DNA from: Oscillospiraceae bacterium
Lineage (GTDB): Bacteria > Bacillota > Clostridia > Oscillospirales > Oscillospiraceae
NCBI GenBank assembly: GCA_016296235.1
Contig: JAEDJR010000054.1
Coordinates: 1 to 11,264, forward strand
DNA length: 11,264 nt
Direction: 5' to 3'
The notes beneath the pieces are model-generated. The model was not told the origin of the DNA. It did not search any database and worked only from the letters and a program-made list of their open reading frames with translations. Shown here piece after piece: positions 1 to 6,876 of the stretch; positions within the stretch are counted from its first letter, which is position 1; each line of letters starts with the position of its first letter. A program made the position numbers and the translations under genes.

Positions 1-424
1 TCTTGCCGCCCAGGAAGTTCTCCATGACGTCCATCAGTTCCTTGTCGGACATCTTCTCGATGCAGCTCAGGCTCTTGGCCAGAATTTCGGAGTGGGAGCG
101 GTGGGAGCCGAAGATGATGTCGTCCTTGTCCAGCAGGTAGGCTTCGCCCACACAGGAGGCCTCCTGGCCCAGGGACAGGTGGGCGGGGCCGGGATAGGTG
201 GTGTCCACGCCGTTGTAGCTGGCCTGGGTCTTGATGAGGGTCAGCATGTGCTCGAACTCACGCAGGATGGTGATATCGCGGTAGATGCGGATCAGATCCT
301 CGTCGGAATAGTTCTTGCGCTCTTCCTCGATGGTCTTGTTATAGGTGCAGACGGGGATGTCTTCAAAATGGATGGACCCGGCGGCTCTGGTTGCCACGGG
401 ATCGACGTATAAAGACTTGGGCAT
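1..424 (-). CDS. 2-oxoacid/acetoin-type dehydrogenase E1 component, N-terminal part (runs off left edge)
   Basis: Thiamine-diphosphate-dependent E1 that decarboxylates a 2-oxoacid (or cleaves an acetoin-like diketone or ketol) and passes the acyl group to lipoyl-E2. Only 141 residues are in the window. Residues about 41-125 match the start of E1-alpha: a 'YRDITILREFE' helix, then 'GPAHLSLGQEASCVGEA', then 'DDIIFGSHRSHSEILAKS', where the family has a Gly-Gln-Glu-Ala stretch and a Ser/Thr-His-Arg-x-His loop near the cofactor. The Gly-Asp-Gly cofactor motif would lie beyond the edge, so separate alpha and beta chains or an alpha-beta fusion cannot be told apart. The ATG at 422-424 is preceded by AAAGGA with a 10-base spacing. 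An ATG at the GGATG just upstream is out of frame. It is the last visible gene of the operon, 51 bases after E3. The substrate is unknown: pyruvate, acetoin, a branched-chain oxoacid or a sugar-derived keto compound. Confidence 0.85.
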   Translation of the reverse strand, partial: MPKSLYVDPVATRAAGSIHFEDIPVCTYNKTIEEERKNYSDEDLIRIYRDITILREFEHMLTLIKTQASYNGVDTTYPGPAHLSLGQEASCVGEAYLLDKDDIIFGSHRSHSEILAKSLSCIEKMSDKELMDVMENFLGGK

Positions 425-429
425 TGTTG

Positions 430-447
430 ATACATCCTTTCATGTAT
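430..447 (-). promoter_or_regulatory. small hairpin presenting the E1 ribosome binding site in its loop
   Basis: In the mRNA sense the sequence reads AUACAU-GAAAGG-AUGUAU: a 6-bp perfect stem with a 6-base loop. The loop is essentially the Shine-Dalgarno sequence of the E1 gene. The stem is AU-rich and weak, so it may be chance, or it may tune E1 translation relative to E3 in the same transcript. The structure is seen directly; any function is inferred. Confidence 0.4.
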
Positions 448-475
448 GAAATTGCAAATTGATCTGTGGGCCTGC

Positions 476-1846
476 TCAGATTTCAAACAATCCTTCCCGG
501 ATGACCTCGCAGACGGAGGGATGGGGGAAGACCAGCTTTTTCAACTGGCTCAGAGGAAGCTGGGTCTCCAGCATCAGTGCTGCGCCGTAGATGATCTCGG
601 AGGAGTAGTTCCCGATCATCTGCACGCCCACCAGGCACTGCCGGTCCAGATCATAGACCAGCTTGCAGAAACCGCTGCCGCCGGGGTTTTCGGCCAGATA
701 CCGGCCGGAGGTCCGCATGGAGGTCTTGACCACCTTCACGTTCATGCCCTTCTTTTCGGCGGTCTCCCGGGTCTCACCCACGGAGGCGACCTCGGGATTG
801 GTGTAGATCACGGAGGGAATGGCCTCGTAGCACATCTCATCCCTGACGCCCAGCATATGGTTCACGGCCACCTCGGCCTCCCGATAGGCAGTATGGGCCA
901 GCATCAGCCTGCCGTTGCAGTCGCCCACGGCGTAGACGCCCTGGACATTGGTGCACATATGGCTGTCCGTAACCACCGCGCCCCGCTCCGTCTGGATATT
1001 CAATGCCTCCAGATTGAGACCGGCCACGTTGGCCTTTCGGCCGGCGGACAGCAGCACCTTCCGGCAGGGCAGCACATGCTTCCCTTCCGCATCCTCATAG
1101 AGGACGGAATCGGCCCCCACCTCCAGGAGCTTGGCGGAGAGCTTGAACACCATGCCCTCCTTCTGGTAGGTTTTCATAAGGCTGCTGCAGATTTCAGCAT
1201 CGGTGGAGCCTGCAATCTTGGGCATCATCTCGATGATGGTGACCTTGACGCCGACGGTGGCGAAATAGCAGGCCATTTCCAGTCCGATGACGCCGCCGCC
1301 GATACACACCAGGGACTCCGGCAGTTCCTTCAGTTCCAACGCCTCCCGGTTGGTGACCACAAAGCCGGATTCCAGTCCCTCCCTGAGGCCCGGCACCGGA
1401 GGAACCACAGCCACAGAGCCGGTGGCGATCACCAGGCGGTCGGCGGACAGCAGTTCCTCTCCTGCCCGGACCAGGAATGTCCTGTCCGCCGCCCGGCCTT
1501 CAATTCTTGCTTCGGCCATGTAAACATGGATGTTGTTGGCTTTCATGGCGGCCTTGACGCCGGTGACCAGGGTTTTCACCACCCGGTCCTTGCGTGCCGT
1601 CACTTTGGCGTGGTCAATGATCACGTTCTCCGCTGTGATGCCGTAATCCGCGCCGTGTCTGGCGGCGGAGTACTGCTTGGCACAGTACAGCAGACTCTTT
1701 GTGGGCACGCAGCCTTCATTGAGGCAGGTGCCGCCCATCCATTTCTTTTCGATCAGGGCAGCCTTCAGGCCGCCCTGGGCGGCGCGCTCTGCGCTGAGAT
1801 AACCGCCGGGACCGCCGCCGATGACGATGACATCGAATTTTTCCAT
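476..1846 (-). CDS. lpdA: dihydrolipoyl dehydrogenase (E3)
   Basis: FAD enzyme that reoxidises dihydrolipoyl groups on E2 and reduces NAD+. The 456 residues match the usual E3 length without an N-terminal lipoyl domain. Visible motifs: FAD-binding GGGPGG at 10-15; redox disulfide GTCLNEGCVP with C41 and C46; second Rossmann fold GGGVIG at 183-188 ending in E206, an acidic residue typical of NAD rather than NADP use; FAD-contacting VGDC around D309; and C-terminal HPSVCE with the catalytic His442-Glu447 pair. All key residues are intact. The ATG at 1844-1846 has AAGGAG upstream at good spacing, and only 18 bases separate it from the E2 stop, so it is co-transcribed and probably dedicated to this complex. 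The related disulfide reductases (mercuric or glutathione reductase) are unlikely given the E3-type disulfide motif and the E2 neighbour. Confidence 0.96.
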   Translation of the reverse strand: MEKFDVIVIGGGPGGYLSAERAAQGGLKAALIEKKWMGGTCLNEGCVPTKSLLYCAKQYSAARHGADYGITAENVIIDHAKVTARKDRVVKTLVTGVKAAMKANNIHVYMAEARIEGRAADRTFLVRAGEELLSADRLVIATGSVAVVPPVPGLREGLESGFVVTNREALELKELPESLVCIGGGVIGLEMACYFATVGVKVTIIEMMPKIAGSTDAEICSSLMKTYQKEGMVFKLSAKLLEVGADSVLYEDAEGKHVLPCRKVLLSAGRKANVAGLNLEALNIQTERGAVVTDSHMCTNVQGVYAVGDCNGRLMLAHTAYREAEVAVNHMLGVRDEMCYEAIPSVIYTNPEVASVGETRETAEKKGMNVKVVKTSMRTSGRYLAENPGGSGFCKLVYDLDRQCLVGVQMIGNYSSEIIYGAALMLETQLPLSQLKKLVFPHPSVCEVIREGLFEI

Positions 1847-1864
1847 GGTCGGATAGCTCCTTCT

Positions 1865-3820
1865 TTATTTTGCCAGCAGGGTCAGGAAATTCTCCAGGTT
1901 CCGGCACAGTTCCTGCATGAAGCGGGCTGCCGGCGCGCCGTCTACCACGCGGTGATCCAGTGTCAGAGACAGGCCCATGGCGGGGTAGGTCTCGATCTTG
2001 CCGTCGGAGACGGACTTGATCCTGGTCTGGATGTTGCAGACACCCAGGATGCCGGTCTGCGGCGGGTTGATAACGGGGGTAAAGGCCTCGCAGCCGAAGG
2101 AGCCGATGTTGGTGACGGTGAAGGTGCCGCCGGCCATCTTATCCAGGCTCAGCTTGCCTTCCTTGGCCTCGGCAGCCAGGGTCTTGGCTTCCATGGACAG
2201 CTCCAGCAGGGACAGCTTGTCGGCGTTCTTGATGACGGGCACCAGCAGGCCTCTGGGCGTGTCGCAGGCGAAGCCCAGGTTGACAACCTTGAACTGCCGG
2301 ACTACGTTCTCCTCCAGCACATTGGCGTTGAGGTCGGGATGGGCCAGGATGGTGCGGGATACGGCGAACATGACCATGTCGTTGAGGGAAATCTTGCCCA
2401 TGGGGCCGTCCATGGTCTTGAGCATCTTGCGGTAAGCCTGCAGCTGGGTGGCATCGAAGCTGTACTGCTGGGTCAGCTGGGCCATGGTGGACAGGGACTG
2501 CATCATGGACTTGGCCGTTGCACGGCGGACGGCGTTGAACTTCACGTCCACATAATCGGCCTCGGCAGCAGGAGCCGCAGCCACGGGCGCGGGAGCGGCA
2601 GCGGCAGGGGCAGAAGCGGCAGGAGCGGGAGCAGCCTCCGCCGCGGCAGCCTTCTTCAGGCAGCCTTCCTCCATGAGGCGGCGGACATCGCGCTCAATGA
2701 TGCGGCCGTTGGGGCCGGTGCCCTTGGCGCCCCTGAGCTCCACATTGGCCTTCTTGGCCAGGGCTCTGGCTCTGGGAGAGATGGGAGAGCCGTCGTCGGA
2801 GGTGTCCTCCTGGACAGCGGCGGGCGCGGCAGCCACGGCAGGATTGCCGCTGATGCCCCGCAGGCACTCGAACTCGTCGCCGGGCTTGCCCACGGCGCAG
2901 ACGTTGATCAGGCAGGGCACCTCGTCGCCGTTTTCATAGAACTTGGCAAGCAGGGTGCCTGCGGCGGTGGAGGTGCATTCAAATTCGGCCTTGTCGGTCT
3001 CATAGGTGAACAGCACGTCGCCCACGCTGACCGGATCGCCCACTTCCTTCTGCCATTCGCCGATGAGGCAAGCCTCCACGGTGATGCCCTCCTTGGGCAT
3101 AATGACGGCAGTGGCCACGGGGCCGGAGACGGCCGCAGCGGCGGGTGCGGCAGCGGCAGCAGGCGCTTCCGCTGCGGGTGCGGCGGCAGGCGCGGGGGTT
3201 CCGCCGATGCCCTTCAGGCACTCGAAGTCCTGGCCGGGCTGACCCACGGCGCAGACGTTAATCAGGCAGGGCACCTCGTCGCCTTCCTCATAGAACCGGG
3301 CCAGCAGCGTGCCGGCGGCGGTGGAGGCGCACTCGAACTCGGCCTTATCGGTCTCATAAGTAAACAGGATATCGCCCACGTTGACCGGATCGCCCACATT
3401 GACCTTCCATTCGCCCATGATGCAGGACTCCACGGTGATGCCTTCCTTGGGCATGATGACGCCCTGGGCCACATTGGCGGAGGCAGCGGGAGCCGGCGCG
3501 GCGGCAGGGGCTGCAGCAGGGGCCTCATCAGCGGCAGGCGCGGCAGAGCCGCCCACGCCCCGCAGAGCGGACACATCCTCACCGGGATTTCCCACGGCGC
3601 AGACGTTAATCAGGCAGGGCACCTCGTCGCCTTCCTCATAGAACCGCTCCAGCAGCGTGCCGGCGGCGGTGGAGGCGCACTCAAATTCGGCTTTATCGGT
3701 CTCATAGGTGAAGAGGATGTCGCCCACGTTGACCTGATCGCCCACGTTGACCTTCCACTCGCCCATGATGCAGGATTCCACGGTGATGCCCTCTTTGGGC
3801 ATCAGAACACCTTGTGCCAT
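1865..3820 (-). CDS. dihydrolipoamide acyltransferase (E2) with three lipoyl domains
   Basis: Core of a 2-oxoacid/acetoin-type dehydrogenase complex; transfers the acyl group from lipoyl arms to CoA. The 651 residues contain, in order: lipoyl domain 1 (about 1-78, lipoyl Lys43), an Ala/Pro linker, lipoyl domain 2 (about 117-194, Lys159), a second Ala/Pro linker, lipoyl domain 3 (about 236-312, Lys277), a linker, a peripheral-subunit-binding domain (about 346-383, 'SPRARALAKKANVEL...GTGPNGRI'), a long Ala/Pro linker (about 388-421) and the acyltransferase domain (about 425-651) with the DHRVVDG catalytic motif at 622-628 (His623, Asp627). The lipoyl attachment motif YETDKAEFEC is identical in all three domains. 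Each domain also carries four cysteines at equivalent positions (17, 48, 69 and 74 in domain 1), which is unusual. ATG at 3818-3820 with AAAGGAG nine bases upstream. It lies 37 bases after the dehydrogenase gene. The sequence does not settle which acyl group is carried. Confidence 0.95.
   Translation of the reverse strand: MAQGVLMPKEGITVESCIMGEWKVNVGDQVNVGDILFTYETDKAEFECASTAAGTLLERFYEEGDEVPCLINVCAVGNPGEDVSALRGVGGSAAPAADEAPAAAPAAAPAPAASANVAQGVIMPKEGITVESCIMGEWKVNVGDPVNVGDILFTYETDKAEFECASTAAGTLLARFYEEGDEVPCLINVCAVGQPGQDFECLKGIGGTPAPAAAPAAEAPAAAAAPAAAAVSGPVATAVIMPKEGITVEACLIGEWQKEVGDPVSVGDVLFTYETDKAEFECTSTAAGTLLAKFYENGDEVPCLINVCAVGKPGDEFECLRGISGNPAVAAAPAAVQEDTSDDGSPISPRARALAKKANVELRGAKGTGPNGRIIERDVRRLMEEGCLKKAAAAEAAPAPAASAPAAAAPAPVAAAPAAEADYVDVKFNAVRRATAKSMMQSLSTMAQLTQQYSFDATQLQAYRKMLKTMDGPMGKISLNDMVMFAVSRTILAHPDLNANVLEENVVRQFKVVNLGFACDTPRGLLVPVIKNADKLSLLELSMEAKTLAAEAKEGKLSLDKMAGGTFTVTNIGSFGCEAFTPVINPPQTGILGVCNIQTRIKSVSDGKIETYPAMGLSLTLDHRVVDGAPAARFMQELCRNLENFLTLLAK
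2867..3820 (-). repeat. triplicated lipoyl-domain coding repeat inside E2
   Basis: Three tandem copies of a roughly 230-base unit encode the lipoyl domains: copy 1 at about 3590-3820, copy 2 at about 3242-3472 and copy 3 at about 2885-3115, separated by GC-rich Ala/Pro-coding spacers. Copies 1 and 2 differ at about 22 of 228 aligned bases by eye. One 78-base stretch (3593-3670 versus 3245-3322) has only two differences. Copy 3 is clearly more diverged. Copies 1 and 2 therefore arose by recent duplication or are kept alike by gene conversion. Confidence 0.9.
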
Positions 3821-3857
3821 ATTGCTTCACTCCTTTGTATTACTTGCTCACTGGAAA

Positions 3858-5114
3858 TTACATCTTGCAGGACAGCAGATACTTCTCTGCCTCGGCGCTC
3901 CACAGGCCGTTGTTGCGCTCGGTGATTTCGGCCAGGGTCTTGAACATGGGATCGGTTTCGCCCAGCTTGGCAAAGTCGGCGATGGCCACCAGGGGCATTT
4001 CGATCTGGGTGTAGATCAGCTTCTTGCCGCCGCGGATGTTGGGCAGGTTCAGGGTGGTGTCCACCACGGCGTCCAGACCGCCGATGTGGGTAACCATGGC
4101 GGCGGGGTTGATCTTGCCGGAGGTCATCATGGCGATGGCTTCCTTCATATCGTTGGTGTTGCCGCCGGAGGTGCCCACCACATGGGTGTAGAGGTAATGG
4201 ACGTTATAGAAGTTGAACTCGGCCTTGAACTGGGTGTTGGTGGGGCCTGCGAAGAAGTTCAGGCAGCCGTCAAAGCCCAGAATGGCGTCGGCCTGCTCCA
4301 CCACGGGCTTGACCGGCGCGAAGCAGATGACGTCGTTGTAGCCGGTGCCGCCGGTGAAGTCCCGCAGGGTCTTGACCGGATCGTCCACCTTGGCGGTGTT
4401 GACGTAGTGCAGCTCGATGCCCATCTCCCTGGCGTGCTCCACGGTGTAGATGCTGGCGGCACGGGCCAGACGCTCGTCGTCGATATCGGTGACCACCAGC
4501 AGGCTGGGACGGCGGTCGCAGTGCAGGGCGTAGTCAATGGCGCCCAGGCCCATGGGGCCGACGGAGGCCAGCAGCGCCATCTTGCCGCCCTCCACGATGC
4601 CCATGTCGTGCTCGTAGGAGCCGGCCTTGGTGTGGTACATGGCATGGAAGGTGCCGATGATGCAGCTCATGGGCTCGGCCAGGGAGCCGTAGAAGTATGT
4701 ATCGGAATCGTAGTGCAGCAGATTGTCGGTCAGCAGCGTCTCCATGGGGACATTGGCATACTGGGCGTCGCCGCCGCAATACTGGTAGGAATAGCCGGGA
4801 GCCATCTGGGAGCCCTTGTAGAAATGGGCGGGCTGAATGGCGAAGCCGTCGCCGGGCTTGTACTTGTCCTTCCAGTTTTCACCCACGGCGTGAATCACGC
4901 CGCAGAATTCATGGCCCACAATGGTGGGATGCTCGGCGCAGTCGTTGGGAACGCGCTTGTGATCGGGACCTTCCACGGCGGCCTTATAGGTGCTCATGCA
5001 GATGCTGTCGGACATGATTTTGACCTGCACGTCATCGGGGCCGACCTCCGGCAGGTTGATCTCCTCCAGGCGCAGATCCATCTTGCCATGGATTCGAACA
5101 GCTTTCGTTTTCAT
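3858..5114 (-). CDS. zinc-dependent medium-chain dehydrogenase, L-sorbose-1-phosphate reductase (SorE)-like
   Basis: NAD(P)-dependent medium-chain alcohol/polyol dehydrogenase, 418 residues from the chosen start. It shows SorE-type motifs: 'SDSICMSTYKAA', 'GHEFCGVIHAVG', 'GSLAEPMSCIIG', 'DGCLNFFAGPTN', 'NFYNVHYLYTHVVGTSGG' and 'VTHIGGLDAV'. Catalytic zinc ligands are expected at Cys39, His68/Glu69 and Glu147 (in AEPMSC). The four-cysteine structural zinc lobe of classical alcohol dehydrogenases is absent. The Rossmann motif SVGPMGLG (about 184-191) is followed by acidic VVTDID, which suggests NAD(H). A start four codons upstream (5126) abuts the AGAAAGG ribosome site with no spacing, so the ATG at 5112-5114, 12 bases from it, is preferred. 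First gene of the operon with E2, E3 and E1. In Klebsiella, SorE reduces L-sorbose-1-phosphate to glucitol-6-phosphate; no sorbose PTS is visible here, so the substrate may differ (another ketose, polyol or inositol-derived ketone). Confidence 0.85.
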   Translation of the reverse strand: MKTKAVRIHGKMDLRLEEINLPEVGPDDVQVKIMSDSICMSTYKAAVEGPDHKRVPNDCAEHPTIVGHEFCGVIHAVGENWKDKYKPGDGFAIQPAHFYKGSQMAPGYSYQYCGGDAQYANVPMETLLTDNLLHYDSDTYFYGSLAEPMSCIIGTFHAMYHTKAGSYEHDMGIVEGGKMALLASVGPMGLGAIDYALHCDRRPSLLVVTDIDDERLARAASIYTVEHAREMGIELHYVNTAKVDDPVKTLRDFTGGTGYNDVICFAPVKPVVEQADAILGFDGCLNFFAGPTNTQFKAEFNFYNVHYLYTHVVGTSGGNTNDMKEAIAMMTSGKINPAAMVTHIGGLDAVVDTTLNLPNIRGGKKLIYTQIEMPLVAIADFAKLGETDPMFKTLAEITERNNGLWSAEAEKYLLSCKM

Positions 5115-5186
5115 GGTATCAGTCATCCTTTCTGAAATTCAGACATTGTTCTGTCATTGATTCGCGATTATGTTGATTCTCCTGTT

Positions 5187-5215
5187 ATTGTACGACATTT
5201 CCGGTGGCCTGTCAA
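5187..5215 (-). promoter_or_regulatory. strong sigma-A-type promoter of the dehydrogenase/E2/E3/E1 operon
   Basis: On the minus strand, TTGACA (5215-5210), a 17-base spacer and TACAAT (5192-5187) give a perfect -35 and a 5/6 -10 box. The start of transcription would be near 5180, leaving a leader of about 65 bases before the ATG at 5114. A promoter this close to consensus suggests that regulation, if any, is by a repressor or the leader rather than by an activator. Confidence 0.8.
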
Positions 5216-5220
5216 TGACA
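5210..5220. promoter_or_regulatory. candidate operator palindrome over the -35 box
   Basis: TGTCA-A-TGACA is a perfect 11-base inverted repeat that covers the -35 hexamer of the operon promoter. Further TGACA/TGTC half-sites occur in the leader (around 5138-5156). This placement would suit a repressor site, but the motif is short and no regulator gene is in the window. The palindrome is seen directly; the role is inferred. Confidence 0.35.
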
Positions 5221-5248
5221 TTCCCGTGGAATTTCAGCAAGGAAAGCC

Positions 5249-5277
5249 GCAAGGCGCAGCCCGCGGCCGCGCCTTGC
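5249..5277 (-). terminator. GC-rich hairpin downstream of purB
   Basis: A 9-bp perfect inverted repeat (GCAAGGCGC / GCGCCTTGC) with an 11-base GC-rich loop starts 16 bases after the purB stop. On the minus strand it is followed only by a weak pyrimidine stretch (GGCTTTCCTTG), so it may be an inefficient terminator. It sits between purB and the promoter of the next operon. Confidence 0.5.
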
Positions 5278-5293
5278 ATGATTCAATGTGCAA

Positions 5294-6730
5294 TTATACC
5301 GTCAGCTCCGGCTGCTCGTCGTCCAGCAAATCCGCATACTTCTGGCGGATGGGATCAATGACCTGGGCGATAAACTCGGAAACCTGCTCCGGGCAGCGGC
5401 CGATATAGGCGGCGGGATCCATGTGGGTGAGAATCTCCTCCTTGGTCAGGCCGAACATGGGATCCGCGGCGATGCGGTCGATCAGGTCGTTGGGCAGTCC
5501 CTCCTCCTTGATGACCTTGCCGGCGGCCACGGAATGGACGCGGATGCGCTCGTGGAGCTGCTGGCGGTTTCCGCCCCGCTTCACGGCATCCATCATGATG
5601 TTCTCCGTGGCCATGAAGGGCAGCTCCTCCCGCAGGCGCTTTTCGATGACCTTGGGATAGACCTTCAGGCCGTCGGTGACATTGAGGTAAATCTGCAGAA
5701 TGGCATCCACAGCCAGGAAGGCCTCGGGGACGGAAATGCGCTTGTTGGCGGAATCGTCCAGGGTCCGCTCGAACCACTGGTTATAGGAGGTAAAGGCCGG
5801 GTTCAGGGCGTCGGTGATGACGTAGCGGGCCAGGGAGCAGATGCGCTCGCAGCGCATGGGGTTGCGCTTATAGGGCATGGCGGACGAGCCAATCTGCTTC
5901 TCCTGGAAGGGCTCCTCCACCTCCTTCAGGTGGGACAGGAGCCGCAGATCCGTGGCAAATTTGCCGGCGGACTGGGCAATGGCGGACAGGGTGGCCAGAA
6001 CGTTGGCGTCCATCTTCCGGGAGTAGGTCTGGCCGCAGACGGGCACGACCTTCTCAAAGCCCATCTCCCGGGACACCAGCTTCTCCAGCCTGCGCACCTT
6101 CTCGTGATCGCCGCCGAAGAGCTCCAGGAAGCTGGCCTGGGTGCCGGTGGTACCCTTGACGCCCCGGAACTGCAGGCTGTCGATGCGGTGCTCCAGCTCC
6201 TCCAGATCCATGACCAGCTCATTGACCCACAGGGTGGCCCGCTTGCCCACGGTGGTCAGCTGGGCGGGCTGGAAGTGGGTGAAGCCCAGGGTGGGCAGGG
6301 ACTTGTACTGGTCGGCGAAGCGGCTCAGGCGGTCGATGAGGTTGACCAGCTTCTTACGCAGGATTTCCAGGCCGTCCCGCATGAGAATCACATCGGTGTT
6401 GTCGCCCACAAAGCAGCTGGTGGCGCCCAGGTGGATGATGGGCATGGCGTTGGGGCACAGGTCGCCGTAGGCGTGGATGTGGGCCATGACGTCGTGGCGC
6501 AGCTGCTTTTCATAGTTGGCTGCCGCTTCGTAGTCGATCTCGTCCTTGTGGGCCTCCAGCTCGTCAATCTGAGTCTGGGTGATGGGCAGGCCCAGCTGCA
6601 TTTCCGCCCGGGCCAGCGCAATCCAAAGCCGCCGCCAGGTGGTGAACTTCTTGTCCGGCGAGAAGGTATAGAGCATTTCCTTGCTTGCGTAGCGGCTGGA
6701 CAGCGGGCTTTCATAGGTGTTAGTCGGCAT
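5294..6730 (-). CDS. purB: adenylosuccinate lyase
   Basis: Cytosolic homotetramer of the fumarase/aspartase superfamily. It cleaves SAICAR to AICAR and adenylosuccinate to AMP, releasing fumarate, in purine synthesis. The 478 residues match the longer clostridial/animal-like PurB branch. Conserved regions: TSCFVGDNTD (104-113), THFQPAQLTTVGKRA with catalytic His152 (151-165), the Thr/Gly-rich KGTTGTQASF (192-201), and the superfamily signature loop GSSAMPYKRNP (281-291) carrying the catalytic serine. Start: an in-frame ORF extends 46 codons further upstream, but the ATG at 6728-6730 has AGGAGG eight bases before it and the family N-terminus ('YESPLSSRYAS') begins here; the upstream part also lies within the promoter. 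Monocistronic, with its own promoter and a downstream hairpin. Confidence 0.97.
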   Translation of the reverse strand: MPTNTYESPLSSRYASKEMLYTFSPDKKFTTWRRLWIALARAEMQLGLPITQTQIDELEAHKDEIDYEAAANYEKQLRHDVMAHIHAYGDLCPNAMPIIHLGATSCFVGDNTDVILMRDGLEILRKKLVNLIDRLSRFADQYKSLPTLGFTHFQPAQLTTVGKRATLWVNELVMDLEELEHRIDSLQFRGVKGTTGTQASFLELFGGDHEKVRRLEKLVSREMGFEKVVPVCGQTYSRKMDANVLATLSAIAQSAGKFATDLRLLSHLKEVEEPFQEKQIGSSAMPYKRNPMRCERICSLARYVITDALNPAFTSYNQWFERTLDDSANKRISVPEAFLAVDAILQIYLNVTDGLKVYPKVIEKRLREELPFMATENIMMDAVKRGGNRQQLHERIRVHSVAAGKVIKEEGLPNDLIDRIAADPMFGLTKEEILTHMDPAAYIGRCPEQVSEFIAQVIDPIRQKYADLLDDEQPELTV

Positions 6731-6770
6731 GGGGAATTCCTCCTGTGTGCACTCATAATTTCTCATGTTG

Positions 6771-6799
6771 ATTATACCGCATCTGCCCGCGAATTTCCA
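6771..6799 (-). promoter_or_regulatory. purB promoter
   Basis: On the minus strand, TGGAAA (6799-6794), 17 bases, then a perfect TATAAT (6776-6771). The leader would be about 35 bases, ending in the AGGAGG site of purB. No purine riboswitch or PurR-type box is recognisable in the short leader. Confidence 0.7.
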
Positions 6800-6822
6800 C
6801 TGTTCCCGGCAGGTTTTTCCGC

Positions 6823-6862
6823 AAAAACGCCGCGGCTTCCCATGGGGAAATCGCGGCATTTT
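6823..6862 (-). terminator. terminator after the 135-residue gene
   Basis: Hairpin of two stems: outer GCCGCG/CGCGGC (6829-6834 with 6852-6857) and inner TTCCC/GGGAA (6837-6841 with 6845-6849), with a three-base loop. It is flanked by A5 and T4 tracts, so the minus-strand RNA ends in GUUUUUGC, a typical intrinsic terminator 15 bases past the stop of the upstream gene. It could also act weakly on the plus strand. Confidence 0.75.
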
Positions 6863-6876
6863 GCACAAAAAACAGC

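Noticed and set aside
2885..3820. Regular tandem repeats that might suggest a CRISPR or satellite array
   Set aside because: The repeats are protein-coding lipoyl domains of about 230 bases with in-frame linkers.
446..3925. Very long plus-strand open frame (1159 codons) antisense to E3 and E2
   Set aside because: It is the antisense shadow of GC-rich, biased codons and of the repeated lipoyl and Ala/Pro-linker DNA. The composition is His/Gly/Gln-rich without domains, while the minus strand carries clear enzyme motifs and ribosome sites.
5115..5126. Upstream start for the dehydrogenase (four codons longer)
   Set aside because: The ribosome site touches that ATG with no spacing; the ATG at 5112-5114 is better placed.
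3747..5135. Plus-strand open frame antisense to the SorE-like dehydrogenase gene
   Set aside because: Low-complexity shadow of the dehydrogenase gene on the opposite strand; no ribosome site.
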